Assembly (NCBI GenBank): GCA_016929295.1 | Contig: JAFGJB010000365.1 | Coordinates: forward strand, 1 to 47,516 | Source: Candidatus Zhuqueibacterota bacterium | GTDB taxonomy: Bacteria > Zhuqueibacterota > Zhuqueibacteria > Residuimicrobiales > Krinioviventaceae | DNA length: 47,516 nt | Reading direction: 5' to 3' | Shown here: piece after piece, positions 18,415 to 27,647 of the stretch | Position numbering within the stretch: the stretch's first letter is position 1 | Layout: the number at the start of each line of letters is the position of its first letter | Translations under genes and position numbers: made by a program | Notes under the pieces: model-generated | Database searches by the model: none | Told to the model about the DNA's origin: nothing | The model's input: the letters and a program-made list of their open reading frames with translations, nothing else

Positions 18415-19722
18415 GTGTTGAGAAAAGAAATGTTGGCTAACACGTTGCTGTTTCTTGTGGGGCTGGTCAGTGCTGGGATGGTAGTGTCATCTCTCATGAC
18501 CGGATGCGCGACAACGACCGGCGGCAGTGGCGGCACCGGTGCGGTGACAGTTGACGAAGCGACCGAGACAGTGCAAGTGACGCGAGATTCGGTCATGTCA
18601 GAAGAAAAAAAACGAGAGTTCCTGATTGCGCTGAGCACAGGCAATGAGCATCATAAAAACAAGAATTACATCGATGCTATCAAACCTCTCAAAAAAGCAG
18701 CAGCCATGGATATTGAGCGTAAATATCCCTCCACCTACACCAAACTGGCTGATTCCTACGTCAAACTCGACAAGCCCGATAGCGCTCTGATCGTTTACCA
18801 GCAAGCCGTCGAGATTTATCCTGACAATGCATTCTTTTATCGAAGCGCGGGTTACTATCTGGCAGCCCTGCAGCGCACCCCTGAAGCGATCGATGCGTAT
18901 GTGAATGCAATCAAGTATGATGGCCAGACAACCTCCGATTATAAGAACATCGGCCCGTTGCTGATGAGTGAGAATCGTCTGGAAGAAGCACTGGAAAGTT
19001 ATCAAAAGCTGGCAGAGCTCGATCCGGGCGATGCCCAAACCCAAGAAATAATTGCCTCACTGCTGAGCCAGCTCGGCTATGACGCGTCCGATATCATTGA
19101 ACAGAAGAAAAAAGCATTGGAGGCCAATCCGGAAGACACGACTCTCATGTTTGAAATTGCCGAAATGCTCTTCAAAGAACAACATTATGAAGAGTCCATT
19201 GAGTATTTTGATAAATTTTTGGCTGTCTCGCCAGATGACGCCGTCGCGCTGGAATACAAGGGAAATGCCCTGCAAAATGACGAAAAGTACGCGGCAGCCA
19301 TTAAAAGTTATGAAAAGGTTTTAGCGCTTCAGCCGACGAACGTCAAGGTTATCTGCGAAATGGCTACATGCTACCTTGAACTGGGCAATCTGCAAAGAGC
19401 GATGAGTATCTCCCAACAGGCCATCAATACAAATTCAAATTTTGGCCTCGGATACATCGTCAGGGGAGATGTTTACGCGAAAACGGCGGATGAATGCATC
19501 AACAAACGCGACAAACGGATTGTCAACTTTGACGACAAGCTTGTCTACGAAAAAGCGCACAATTACTACCAGCTTGGCGCATCCAAAGATGTTCAATACG
19601 CTGATCTTGGCAGGCGCAAGATGAATTATGTCAAACCTGATATGCCGACAACCGAAGATCGATTCATGCACCCGAACCAGAAACAACCGGAGCTCGAATG
19701 CTATAAATGGCTTCCCTGGTGA
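18415..19722 (+). CDS. TPR-repeat lipoprotein
   Basis: The open frame begins at a TTG at 18340, but a strong AAGGAGG at 18402-18408 sits 6 bases before a GTG at 18415. That start yields 435 residues with a clean signal peptide and a lipobox ending MTGC. After a short glycine-serine linker, tandem 34-residue helical repeats of the TPR type run over roughly residues 65-370, with motifs such as PDSALIVYQQAVEIYPDN and YAAAIKSYEKVLALQPTN. Such proteins scaffold envelope complexes or cell-wall enzymes. The partner here is unknown. Confidence 0.82.
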   Translation: MLRKEMLANTLLFLVGLVSAGMVVSSLMTGCATTTGGSGGTGAVTVDEATETVQVTRDSVMSEEKKREFLIALSTGNEHHKNKNYIDAIKPLKKAAAMDIERKYPSTYTKLADSYVKLDKPDSALIVYQQAVEIYPDNAFFYRSAGYYLAALQRTPEAIDAYVNAIKYDGQTTSDYKNIGPLLMSENRLEEALESYQKLAELDPGDAQTQEIIASLLSQLGYDASDIIEQKKKALEANPEDTTLMFEIAEMLFKEQHYEESIEYFDKFLAVSPDDAVALEYKGNALQNDEKYAAAIKSYEKVLALQPTNVKVICEMATCYLELGNLQRAMSISQQAINTNSNFGLGYIVRGDVYAKTADECINKRDKRIVNFDDKLVYEKAHNYYQLGASKDVQYADLGRRKMNYVKPDMPTTEDRFMHPNQKQPELECYKWLPW

Positions 19723-19812
19723 TAGATCCTTGTTGACAAATATTTCCGAGAGGGATTTGTGCGCCCCTCTTCACATGTGCGCGGCAGAATTTAACTGTTC
19801 TGTGGTGATGAT

Positions 19813-20253
19813 ATGACGATAGCCATCGGCTCTGATCATGCCGGATTTGAGCTCAAGCAGCAGATCATCAACTATCTCGCTGAAAATGGCATGGACTATA
19901 CAGACTATGGCGCCTATGGTTCAGCACGCGTCGATTATCCCGATTATGGCGTCCTTGTCGGGAAAAAGGTCGGCGCCGGCGAGCACGAAAAAGGCATCAT
20001 CATATGCGGAACCGGCATTGGCATCAGCATCTCTGCGAACAAAATGAAAGGTGCGAGAGCGGCTCTCTGCACCTCCGATTATATGGCCGAAATGGCGCGC
20101 AAGCATAACAACGCCAATATCATCGCCCTCGGCGGTCGGACGACGACAGCAGAGTTGGCCATGCGGATGATTCGTATTTTTTTAGACACAGAATTTGAAG
20201 GCGGTCGACACGCCACTCGGGTGGCAAAAATACATTCTCTAACCAAAAGGTAG
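19813..20253 (+). CDS. rpiB: Ribose-5-phosphate isomerase B
   Basis: The 146-residue enzyme interconverts ribose 5-phosphate and ribulose 5-phosphate in the pentose phosphate pathway. It shows the RpiB/LacAB signatures IAIGSDHAGFELK at the start and the catalytic cysteine C65 in IICGTGIGISISANK, followed by the conserved HNNANIIALGGR. It lies 9 bp before glyA, suggesting co-transcription that links pentose supply and one-carbon metabolism. Confidence 0.96.
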   Translation: MTIAIGSDHAGFELKQQIINYLAENGMDYTDYGAYGSARVDYPDYGVLVGKKVGAGEHEKGIIICGTGIGISISANKMKGARAALCTSDYMAEMARKHNNANIIALGGRTTTAELAMRMIRIFLDTEFEGGRHATRVAKIHSLTKR

Positions 20254-20262
20254 TGTTGCTGA

Positions 20263-21546
20263 ATGTCATTCATTGCGAAATTTGATCCTGAAATAGATGA
20301 TGCCATAAAGCGAGAAACGGAACGGCAGAACTATAAACTCGAACTCATTGCGTCAGAAAATTTTGTCAGCTACGCGGTGCTTGAAGCAATGGGTCAGGTG
20401 ATGACCAACAAGTATGCCGAAGGGTATCCGGCAAAACGCTACTATGGCGGCTGTGAGTTCGTCGATGTCGCCGAAAACCTGGCGCGAGAACGCGCAAAAG
20501 AGCTTTTCCACGCCGACCATGCAAACGTCCAGCCGCACTCCGGATCACAAGCCAATATGGCCGCCTATTTCAGCCTGATTCATTATGGCGATACGGTGAT
20601 GGGCATGGATTTGGCGCACGGCGGCCACTTGACGCATGGCAGTCCCGTCAATTTCTCCGGCCGATTTTTCAAAATGGTCCATTATGGCGTCACGCGCGAT
20701 GGCATCATCGATATGAACCGCGTCGAAGAGATGGCGCTGAAAGAAAAGCCCAAGTTGATCATCGCCGGTGCAAGCGCCTATGGGCGAGAATTCGACTATG
20801 CCGCTTTCCGTCGCATCGCCGACAAGATTAACGCCAAACTGGTGGCGGATATCGCGCACCCGGCAGGACTCATTGCCGCCGGGCTGATCCAGAGCCCCAT
20901 TCCCCATTGCCACATCGTCACGACAACCACCCATAAAACGTTGCGTGGACCACGCGGTGGTATGATCCTCATCGGGCGCGATGCGGAAAATGATATGGGG
21001 ATTAAAAATCCAAAAGGATCTTTGAAAAAATACTCAGAATTGGTTGATTTCAATGTGTTTCCGGGATTTCAGGGTGGACCCTTGATGCACGTGATTGCTG
21101 CCAAAGCGGTCGCCTTCAAAGAGGCGCTGCAGCCAGAGTTTGTCGATTATCAAAAGCAGGTGATCAGGAATGCCCAGACGCTGGCCGCTGCATTGATGGC
21201 GCGCGGTTATCATATCGTCTCCGGCGGCACCGATACGCACGTCATGCTGGTCGATTTGCGTTCCCATAAATTGACCGGCAAGGAATCGGAGCGCGCGCTG
21301 GAAAATGCCGGCATCACGGTGAATAAAAATATGGTGCCGTTCGATGATCAGAGCCCATTCATCACCAGCGGAATTCGATTGGGCACACCGGCGCTGACGA
21401 CGCGCGGTATGAAAGAGGATGAGATGCGCGACATCGCCGCATTCATCGATGATGTGTTGGTCCATATCGCCAGTGAGACGACGCAACAAAAGATCAGACT
21501 CCAAGTTCGCGAACTCTGCGAACGATTTCCCTTGTACGCACATTAG
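20263..21546 (+). CDS. glyA: Serine hydroxymethyltransferase
   Basis: The 427-residue PLP enzyme converts serine and tetrahydrofolate to glycine and methylene-tetrahydrofolate. It has the N-terminal [10 protein letters not shown] motif, the PHSGSQAN substrate segment, and the PLP lysine K225 inside [14 protein letters not shown]. Aspartate 196 in [14 protein letters not shown] contacts the PLP ring. Length matches the bacterial family. It is flanked by rpiB and nrdR. Confidence 0.98.
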   Translation: MSFIAKFDPEIDDAIKRETERQNYKLELIASENFVSYAVLEAMGQVMTNKYAEGYPAKRYYGGCEFVDVAENLARERAKELFHADHANVQPHSGSQANMAAYFSLIHYGDTVMGMDLAHGGHLTHGSPVNFSGRFFKMVHYGVTRDGIIDMNRVEEMALKEKPKLIIAGASAYGREFDYAAFRRIADKINAKLVADIAHPAGLIAAGLIQSPIPHCHIVTTTTHKTLRGPRGGMILIGRDAENDMGIKNPKGSLKKYSELVDFNVFPGFQGGPLMHVIAAKAVAFKEALQPEFVDYQKQVIRNAQTLAAALMARGYHIVSGGTDTHVMLVDLRSHKLTGKESERALENAGITVNKNMVPFDDQSPFITSGIRLGTPALTTRGMKEDEMRDIAAFIDDVLVHIASETTQQKIRLQVRELCERFPLYAH

Positions 21547-21569
21547 AAAACTATTTTCGTGGGTCTACT

Positions 21570-22013
21570 ATGAGATGCCCATTTTGCAGTTATCATGATA
21601 CCAAAGTGATTGATTCACGCACACGTGACGGCGGTCGATCGATCCGCCGACGTCGGGAATGCATAAAGTGCCGCCGTCGTTTCACGACGCGCGAGACTGT
21701 CGACGAAATTCCACTGTGGATCATCAAACAGGACGGCACTCGCGAAGAGTTTGATCGAACAAAACTCATCAGAGGCATCCAGTTCGCGTGCATCAAACGA
21801 CCGGTATCCGCGGCCGCCATTGAACAAACAGCCTCAAAAATAGAGTACGCTGTTCGCGACAAGGGTGTCGAAGAAATCGCATCCGAGGAAATCGGCGAGA
21901 TGGTCATGGCGGAGTTAAAAGAGCTTGACGAAATCGCCTATGTCCGATTTGCCTCTGTCTATCGAAATTTTCAGGCAAAAGAAGAATTTCTTACTGAATT
22001 GAAACAGCTATAG
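21570..22013 (+). CDS. nrdR: Transcriptional repressor NrdR
   Basis: The 147-residue protein has an N-terminal zinc ribbon (C3, C6, C31, C34) and an ATP-cone domain (about residues 49-139, with KQDGTREEFDRTKLIRGI). NrdR senses ATP or dATP and represses ribonucleotide reductase genes through NrdR boxes. It lies 23 bp after glyA, an arrangement common in bacteria. No obvious NrdR box pair was noted nearby. Confidence 0.97.
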   Translation: MRCPFCSYHDTKVIDSRTRDGGRSIRRRRECIKCRRRFTTRETVDEIPLWIIKQDGTREEFDRTKLIRGIQFACIKRPVSAAAIEQTASKIEYAVRDKGVEEIASEEIGEMVMAELKELDEIAYVRFASVYRNFQAKEEFLTELKQL

Positions 22014-22045
22014 AAAGACTCCTCATTCATCACTAGATGTATCAT

Positions 22046-22073
22046 TTGACAAAATTTTAAGATTCTGAATAAC
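22046..22073 (+). promoter_or_regulatory. Candidate promoter of the rnf operon
   Basis: A perfect TTGACA at 22046-22051 is followed, after 16 bp, by AATAAC at 22068-22073, which matches the minus-10 consensus at four of six positions. The gene start is about 18-30 bp downstream. The match at minus 35 is strong and at minus 10 is weak. Confidence 0.42.
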
Positions 22074-22090
22074 GACTATGAGCGGAGCAA

Positions 22091-23431
22091 ATGGTGGGAT
22101 TCATGAGCAGTAAATCATTTCCCGGCGGCATTCATCCGCCCGGGAACAAAAAAACGACCGAATCATTGCCTATTGAAAAATGCCCGGCGCCCCCAAGCGT
22201 CGTCATTCCTCTCCAGCAACACATAGGAGCGCCGTCAAAGCCAATCGTCGCAACGGGAGACGCTCTTCGAATCGGTGATTCGATCTCCGAGAGCGGTGGT
22301 TTTGTCTCGGTTCCGTCGCATGCGACCGTATCCGGCACTGTCAGCGCTATAGAGGTTCGACCACATCCACTGGGTGTGAAAGTGCTGTCCGTCGTCATTG
22401 AAAATGACGGCCAGGAGAAATGGCGCGATGACATTGGCTTTGATGAGAATTATCGCGAACTCGGCAAAAAAGAGATGATAAATCGCATTCATGCCGCTGG
22501 TCTGGCCGGCATGGGAGGAGCGACTTTTCCAACCCACGTGAAATTAAGCCCGCCAGCCGACAAAAAAATAGACACATTGATCTTGAATGGCGCCGAGTGC
22601 GAGCCGTATTTGACCTCCGACCATCGTCTCATGCTGGAAGAGCCGGAAAAAATTGTGCGAGGCATGGAAATTCTTTTCAAGATATTGGGAGCAAAGTCTG
22701 GCGCGATCGGCATCGAGGGCAACAAGCCGGATGCGATCAAAGTCATGCGCCAAAAAATTGCGGAACTTGGCTTGCCGTTTAAAATCCATGCTCTACATGT
22801 CAAGTATCCCCAGGGCGCCGAAAAGCAATTAATCAAAGCCATCACCAACCGTCGCGTGCCGGCCGGCGGCCTGCCAATGGATATTGGCTGCGTCGTTCAT
22901 AATGTTGGCACCGCTGCAGCCGTCTACGATGCAGTCGCTTGCAAACGCCCGCTGGTTGAGAGAGTTGTCACGATCACTGGCGCTGGAGTGAAAACGCCAA
23001 AGAATTTGCTCATCCCCATTGGCACGCCATTTTCACACGTTTTCAACCATTGCGGTGGCCTCACCGATGACGCCGGGAAAATCATCATGGGTGGACCGAT
23101 GATGGGGCTCGCACAATCTGATCTTGCAGCGCCTGTCATCAAAGGCACATCCGGACTCCTGGTGCTGAATGAAAAACAAAGTCGACGAAAACAGGAACAG
23201 CCCTGTATTTCATGTGCGCACTGCGTCGATGCATGCCCGATGGCACTCCTCCCCAAGATGCTCAGCCAATTCGTCAAACACGAACGTTTTGCAAGCGCTG
23301 AATCTTATAACATCCTCGACTGCATCGAGTGCGGTTCCTGCGCCTTTGTCTGCCCGGCGAATATTAATCTGGTTCACTGGATTAAATATGGCAAACTCAA
23401 AGTCATGCAAAAGCGAAAAAAAGCGAACTGA
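22091..23431 (+). CDS. rnfC: Rnf complex subunit RnfC
   Basis: The 446-residue protein is the peripheral NADH/FMN-binding subunit of the Rnf ferredoxin:NAD oxidoreductase. It has the GLAGMGGATFPTHVK nucleotide/FMN motif near residues 137-151 and two [4Fe-4S] cluster motifs (C372, C375, C378, C382 and C411, C414, C417, C421). An alternative ATG at 22103 would give a slightly shorter N-terminus. It is the first gene of the rnf run and precedes rnfD by 24 bp. Confidence 0.96.
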   Translation: MVGFMSSKSFPGGIHPPGNKKTTESLPIEKCPAPPSVVIPLQQHIGAPSKPIVATGDALRIGDSISESGGFVSVPSHATVSGTVSAIEVRPHPLGVKVLSVVIENDGQEKWRDDIGFDENYRELGKKEMINRIHAAGLAGMGGATFPTHVKLSPPADKKIDTLILNGAECEPYLTSDHRLMLEEPEKIVRGMEILFKILGAKSGAIGIEGNKPDAIKVMRQKIAELGLPFKIHALHVKYPQGAEKQLIKAITNRRVPAGGLPMDIGCVVHNVGTAAAVYDAVACKRPLVERVVTITGAGVKTPKNLLIPIGTPFSHVFNHCGGLTDDAGKIIMGGPMMGLAQSDLAAPVIKGTSGLLVLNEKQSRRKQEQPCISCAHCVDACPMALLPKMLSQFVKHERFASAESYNILDCIECGSCAFVCPANINLVHWIKYGKLKVMQKRKKAN

Positions 23432-23455
23432 CAAATAGGAAAATAAAAGCCATCC

Positions 23456-24493
23456 ATGGATAAGAAATATTTTGTCTCGAGTTCCCCGCATATTTACACC
23501 CAGGATTCCATTCCCAAAATAATGTACACCGTCATTTTGACGTTGGTGCCCGCGGGGATCGGCTCGGTTTATTTTTTTGGTCTTCGCACATTGTGGATTA
23601 TGGCGATTGCGATTGTCTCCGCTGTTGCAGCGGAAGCAATCGTCCAAAGAATGATGAAACGTCCTGTCACAGTTTACGACGGCAGCGCCATCTTGACCGG
23701 CCTTTTGTTGGCCTACAATGTTGCGCCGAGCGTGCCGCTGTGGCTGCCCGCCGTCGGCTCTGTTTTTGCCATCGCGGTCGGCAAGATGGTGTTTGGCGGA
23801 CTTGGTTACAATCCGATGAATCCGGCCCTGCTCGGACGCGCGTTTCTCCTGGCCTCATGGCCGGCGCATATGACAATATTCTCCGGCGCTGTGCCAAGAG
23901 GCGGCACAGTGTCGGGAATTGATGCGATTACGAATGCCACGCCGCTCAATGTTTTAAAAGCGGCGCAGGATGTTTTACAACATCCCCAGGATTTCTCCCC
24001 GGCGCAAAAAATGGAAGCAAGCGAGGCAATCGGTCAGCTCTATGATTCGATAGAGGATTTGTTCCTCGGCCGAATCGGCGGCTGCATTGGTGAAACGTCG
24101 GTCGTTCTGCTTTTGATCGGTGCAGCATTCCTGATGTACAGACGTTATATTGGCTGGAAAGTCCCCTTCACCTACGTTGGCACCGTAGCCCTGCTCACCT
24201 GGATCTTTGGCGGCGCCGATGGCCTTTTCACCGGCAATCCCATTTTTCACGTTCTCTCCGGTGGTTTAATCCTCGGTGCGTTTTACATGGCAACCGATAT
24301 GGTCACATCGCCGGTCACAGTGGGCGGACGGATATATTTTGGCATTGGCTGCGGCGTGATCACCGTCGTCATTCGTCTGTACGGCGGCTATCCCGAGGGC
24401 GTATCGTATTCCATCCTGCTGATGAATTTGCTGACGCCCTTGCTCGATCGCTGGACTCGGCCAAAAGTTTTTGGAGGAAAGAAAAAGGCATGA
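23456..24493 (+). CDS. rnfD: Rnf complex subunit RnfD
   Basis: The 345-residue membrane protein belongs to the NqrB/RnfD family, with about nine hydrophobic segments. It begins with the family pattern SSSPHIYTQDSIPKIMY and has GYNPMNPALLGRAFLL. The motif DAITNATPL near residues 156-164 fits the covalent FMN attachment site, with T162 as the likely acceptor. It helps move ions across the membrane while electrons pass between ferredoxin and NAD. Its stop overlaps the rnfG start (ATGA). Confidence 0.95.
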   Translation: MDKKYFVSSSPHIYTQDSIPKIMYTVILTLVPAGIGSVYFFGLRTLWIMAIAIVSAVAAEAIVQRMMKRPVTVYDGSAILTGLLLAYNVAPSVPLWLPAVGSVFAIAVGKMVFGGLGYNPMNPALLGRAFLLASWPAHMTIFSGAVPRGGTVSGIDAITNATPLNVLKAAQDVLQHPQDFSPAQKMEASEAIGQLYDSIEDLFLGRIGGCIGETSVVLLLIGAAFLMYRRYIGWKVPFTYVGTVALLTWIFGGADGLFTGNPIFHVLSGGLILGAFYMATDMVTSPVTVGGRIYFGIGCGVITVVIRLYGGYPEGVSYSILLMNLLTPLLDRWTRPKVFGGKKKA

Positions 24494-25065
24494 GAGATAT
24501 TGGAAAACTCGGCGGTCTTTTGCTGCTGATCACAACCATCGCTGCAACCGCGCTCGCCGGTATCTATAATGTCACCAAACCGCGTATTGAGGCGCAAAAA
24601 GCGCTGGAACTGGACCGCGCTTTGACGATCGCATTGCCCGCTGCACCGCGCGAAGCAATATTTCCGGTGCAAGCCAATGATGACATCCTCTATTATGTGG
24701 GATACAAAACGCCTGAGAAAAAAGAATTGATCGGTTATGCGTTTGTTTCCCATGGGCCGGGTTATTCAAGCCTCATTGAGACGATGGTTGGCGTCGATAG
24801 CCTCGGCGCTATATTGGGCATGAAGGTGCTGAATCAGGTGGAAACGCCCGGCTTGGGCACAAAGGTCGAGGAGACCAGGCACGGTGAAGGTGAGCCGTGG
24901 TTCACCCAACAGTTTCTGCGTAAGCCGGCCGGACAGCTGGCAGTTGACAAGGACGGCGGCGACATTCAGAGCATCACCGGCGCGACGATTTCGTCTCGTG
25001 CAGTGGTGAAATCCGTTGTGGCGGCGTATGAAAAATTATTGGCTGATAGAGTCAAGCAAGACTAG
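24490..25065 (+). CDS. rnfG: Rnf complex subunit RnfG
   Basis: The 191-residue protein has one N-terminal membrane helix and a periplasmic FMN-binding domain. The covalent flavin motif is SITGATISS near residues 161-169, with S168 the likely acceptor by analogy with RnfG/NqrC. The conserved QVETPGLGTKVEE segment lies near 116-128. It overlaps rnfD by 4 bp and precedes rnfE by 15 bp. Confidence 0.95.
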   Translation: MRDIGKLGGLLLLITTIAATALAGIYNVTKPRIEAQKALELDRALTIALPAAPREAIFPVQANDDILYYVGYKTPEKKELIGYAFVSHGPGYSSLIETMVGVDSLGAILGMKVLNQVETPGLGTKVEETRHGEGEPWFTQQFLRKPAGQLAVDKDGGDIQSITGATISSRAVVKSVVAAYEKLLADRVKQD

Positions 25066-25080
25066 AAATTTGAGGCGACC

Positions 25081-25677
25081 ATGTCTGTAACGAGCGAGTT
25101 TACCAAAGGTCTATATAAGCAGAATCCTGTATTTAAGCAGGCACTCGGTCTGTGCCCCACTCTGGCGGTGAGCAATTCAGTGGAGAGCGCCCTGGGCATG
25201 GGCGTGGCCGTCACCTTTGTTTTGTTATGTTCAAATTCTATCATTTCGCTCATTCGAAAAATTGTTCCCGCAAAAATACGCATCCCAATTTATATTGTCG
25301 TTATTGCTACGTTTGTGACGATTGTTGACTTGTCGATGGCCGGCTTTCTTCCGGCTTTGCACAAAACATTGGGCATCTTTGTTCCGCTCATCGTGGTGAA
25401 TTGCATCATCCTGGGTCGCGCAGAAGCGTATGCGGGGAAAAATAATATCGGGCTGTCGATCATAGATGGCCTTGGCATGGGCATCGGATTCACCATGGCG
25501 CTTTTGCTTCTCGGCACGATTCGAGAGTTCATGGGCAATGGCAGTTTTATGGGGATACCGGTCATGGGCCCCGCTTTTGAACCCGTCCTGATCATGATTT
25601 TGCCCCCCGGGGCTTTTTTAACGATAGGTTTTGTTTTGGGCTTTTTCAATTGGCTCGAGAATAAAAGAGCCAAATAA
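25081..25677 (+). CDS. rnfE: Rnf complex subunit RnfE
   Basis: The 198-residue membrane protein is of the NqrD/RnfE type. It has six hydrophobic segments, the paired motifs LGLCPTLAVSNSVESALGMG near the start, and VVNCIILGRAEAYA in the middle. The cysteines in these half-membrane motifs coordinate the intramembrane iron-sulphur cluster together with RnfA. Both cysteines are present. Confidence 0.95.
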   Translation: MSVTSEFTKGLYKQNPVFKQALGLCPTLAVSNSVESALGMGVAVTFVLLCSNSIISLIRKIVPAKIRIPIYIVVIATFVTIVDLSMAGFLPALHKTLGIFVPLIVVNCIILGRAEAYAGKNNIGLSIIDGLGMGIGFTMALLLLGTIREFMGNGSFMGIPVMGPAFEPVLIMILPPGAFLTIGFVLGFFNWLENKRAK

Positions 25678-25692
25678 GTTTCGAGGTTGTGT

Positions 25693-26328
25693 ATGGATCT
25701 GCAAAACTTGCTCGTCATTTCACTTGGCGTCATTTTCATCAACAATTTTGTCTTTGCCCGCTTTCTTGGCATCTGTCCTTACATTGGCGTTTCAAAGCAA
25801 CTCGATTCGGCCATTGGCATGGGTGCGGCAGTGACCTTTGTGCTGACTCTGGCTTCAACTGTCACATGGCTGATTTATACCTATCTGCTCTCTCCATCGC
25901 CCGCCAATCTTTTTTTTAAATTGTTTGGCGGCAGCGCTCCACCGGACCTGACATTTCTGAAAACGATAGCCTTTATACTGGTGATTGCGGCGCTGGTGCA
26001 ATTTGTCGAAATGGTCATTCAAAAAACCAGCCCGGCCTTGTACAAGTCCCTCGGCATCTATCTGCCGCTCATCACGACAAATTGCGCCATCCTGGGAGCG
26101 GCGCTGCTGAATATTGATCAAGGCTATACTTTCATCGAGAGTGTTGTGCATGGTATATCCGCCGGCATCGGTTTCGCCCTGGCGCTCTTGCTCATGGCGG
26201 GAATACGAGAAAAATTGGAAATGGCCGAGGTGCCAAAGGCGATGAAGGGCATACCCATCGCCTTTATAATGGCCGGATTGATGGCCATCGCATTTCTTGG
26301 CTTTTCCGGACTCAAGCTCGGCAATTGA
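25693..26328 (+). CDS. rnfA: Rnf complex subunit RnfA
   Basis: The frame is open from a TTG at 25687, but the ATG at 25693 gives the family N-terminus MDLQNLLVISLGVIFINNFV and 211 residues. Cysteine motifs FLGICPYIGVS and TTNCAILGAA mirror those in RnfE. The protein has six membrane helices and forms, with RnfE, the ion-conducting core. It ends the rnf run, and no rnfB follows. A hairpin terminator lies 37 bp downstream. Confidence 0.95.
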   Translation: MDLQNLLVISLGVIFINNFVFARFLGICPYIGVSKQLDSAIGMGAAVTFVLTLASTVTWLIYTYLLSPSPANLFFKLFGGSAPPDLTFLKTIAFILVIAALVQFVEMVIQKTSPALYKSLGIYLPLITTNCAILGAALLNIDQGYTFIESVVHGISAGIGFALALLLMAGIREKLEMAEVPKAMKGIPIAFIMAGLMAIAFLGFSGLKLGN

Positions 26329-26365
26329 TTTAAATCTTGATTTTCGTTCGCACTTTATTTATCTT

Positions 26366-26400
26366 GCCCCTTGCTTCATTCGCAAAGAAAGGGGCACTTT
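26366..26400 (+). terminator. Probable terminator after rnfA
   Basis: GCCCCTT at 26366-26372 pairs perfectly with AAGGGGC at 26389-26395, with a 16-base loop, followed by ACTTTTATAT. The T tract is interrupted, so efficiency is uncertain. It separates the rnf operon from tatC. Confidence 0.6.
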
Positions 26401-26443
26401 TATATCATGACAATGCGAATTTGGAAAGGATTACTATAAAAGC

Positions 26444-27628
26444 ATGGCAAAATCAAAAAAGGCACAAGACCGGAATCCCCACAAGATAGAAAATGTGCAT
26501 CCGCAGGGACCGGAGGAGGAGGGAGGAACGTTTAAAGAGACCGCGAACGAACCGCATCCATCCGCGACTGATCCGATTCATCCGCCGGTCGGCGATGAGA
26601 CTGATCCACAAAGAGCGGCAAACGGGACGAAATCCGCGGATCATAGCTCCGACAGCAAGGAGCGCACATCGCCGGACTCGATAGAGCGCCAGGATGGCGA
26701 TCATGATGAAGGACATGGTGAAGAATATTATTACAATGGCTCGGCTCACCAGGATGATCAGCCGGGCGAGGAGTCGGCGAAAAAATCGGCAGATGCGCCT
26801 AAAGACAGCTCACCATCGCCAAAGAACGGATCGACGCGAGGTGGAGGCGGCAACAACGGCGATGATGACGGTGATGGCGAGATTGAAGACGGGAATCCGG
26901 AAAAGAAAATGCCGTTTCTTGATCATCTGGAAGAATTGCGCTGGACGCTGATGCGCAGTTTGATTGCCGTCGTGATTGGTTCGATCATCTGCTTTATTTT
27001 CAATGAAAAAATTATCCAGGCCCTGCGTTGGGTGGCGCCGCCGGACATGAACCTGGTCATTTTAGCCCCCACAGAAGGATTCATGATTTCCGTCAAAGTG
27101 GCGCTTTTTGCCGGCCTGGTTCTCGCGCTCCCTTTTGTTGCTTACGAGTTCTGGAGGTTCATTGTCCCGGGATTGCTGTCAAAAGAAAAAAAACTCGTTC
27201 CCCCCATCGTCTTTTTTACCGTCTTGTGTTTCATCCTCGGAGCGGCTTTTTCCTATTTTCTGATTCTGCGATACGCCTTGAAATTCTTGCTCAATTTTCA
27301 GGAACAGACGGAAAATATGATCGCCATCGGCAAATACCTGGGATTTGTCGTGACGTTGATCCTTGTCTTTGGGATTGTGTTTGAATTGCCGGTGATGTCA
27401 TTTTTTCTCTCCAGGATTGGACTTCTCACGCCCGATTTTCTGCGTACAAAGCGTCGCTACGGCATCGTCATCATCTTTATCGTTGCGGCACTGCTGACGC
27501 CGCCGGATGTCATGACCCAGCTGATGCTCGCCGTCCCCTTGATTGTTCTGTATGAGATCAGCATCTGGGTCTCAGCCATGGCTGTCAAAAAGAAAGAGCA
27601 AAAAGAGGCAGAAGATCTGGCTGGATAA
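26444..27628 (+). CDS. tatC: Sec-independent translocase TatC with long disordered N-terminal extension
   Basis: The C-terminal part from about residue 156 is a complete TatC. It has the MPFLDHLEELRWTLMRSL start, six hydrophobic segments, EFWRFIVPGL and the LTPPDVMTQLMLAVP segment. TatC is the receptor for twin-arginine signal peptides. Residues 1-155 are a hydrophilic, acidic, proline- and glycine-rich tail with no hydrophobic segment. They contain D/E clusters and a GGGGNNGDDDGDG stretch. An internal ATG at 26909 would give a normal-length TatC, and either start is possible. The ribosome binding site of the long start is weak. TatA is not nearby. Confidence 0.92.
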   Translation: MAKSKKAQDRNPHKIENVHPQGPEEEGGTFKETANEPHPSATDPIHPPVGDETDPQRAANGTKSADHSSDSKERTSPDSIERQDGDHDEGHGEEYYYNGSAHQDDQPGEESAKKSADAPKDSSPSPKNGSTRGGGGNNGDDDGDGEIEDGNPEKKMPFLDHLEELRWTLMRSLIAVVIGSIICFIFNEKIIQALRWVAPPDMNLVILAPTEGFMISVKVALFAGLVLALPFVAYEFWRFIVPGLLSKEKKLVPPIVFFTVLCFILGAAFSYFLILRYALKFLLNFQEQTENMIAIGKYLGFVVTLILVFGIVFELPVMSFFLSRIGLLTPDFLRTKRRYGIVIIFIVAALLTPPDVMTQLMLAVPLIVLYEISIWVSAMAVKKKEQKEAEDLAG

Positions 27629-27647
27629 TGTGGACCGGTGAAACTGC

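Noticed and set aside
19733-19770. A TTGACA minus-35 box before rpiB
   Set aside because: The box is perfect, but no acceptable minus-10 sequence sits 15-19 bp downstream, so I did not call a promoter.
26329-26443. A possible rnfB remnant after rnfA
   Set aside because: The gap is only 115 bp and holds a hairpin; no cysteine-rich frame is present on either strand.
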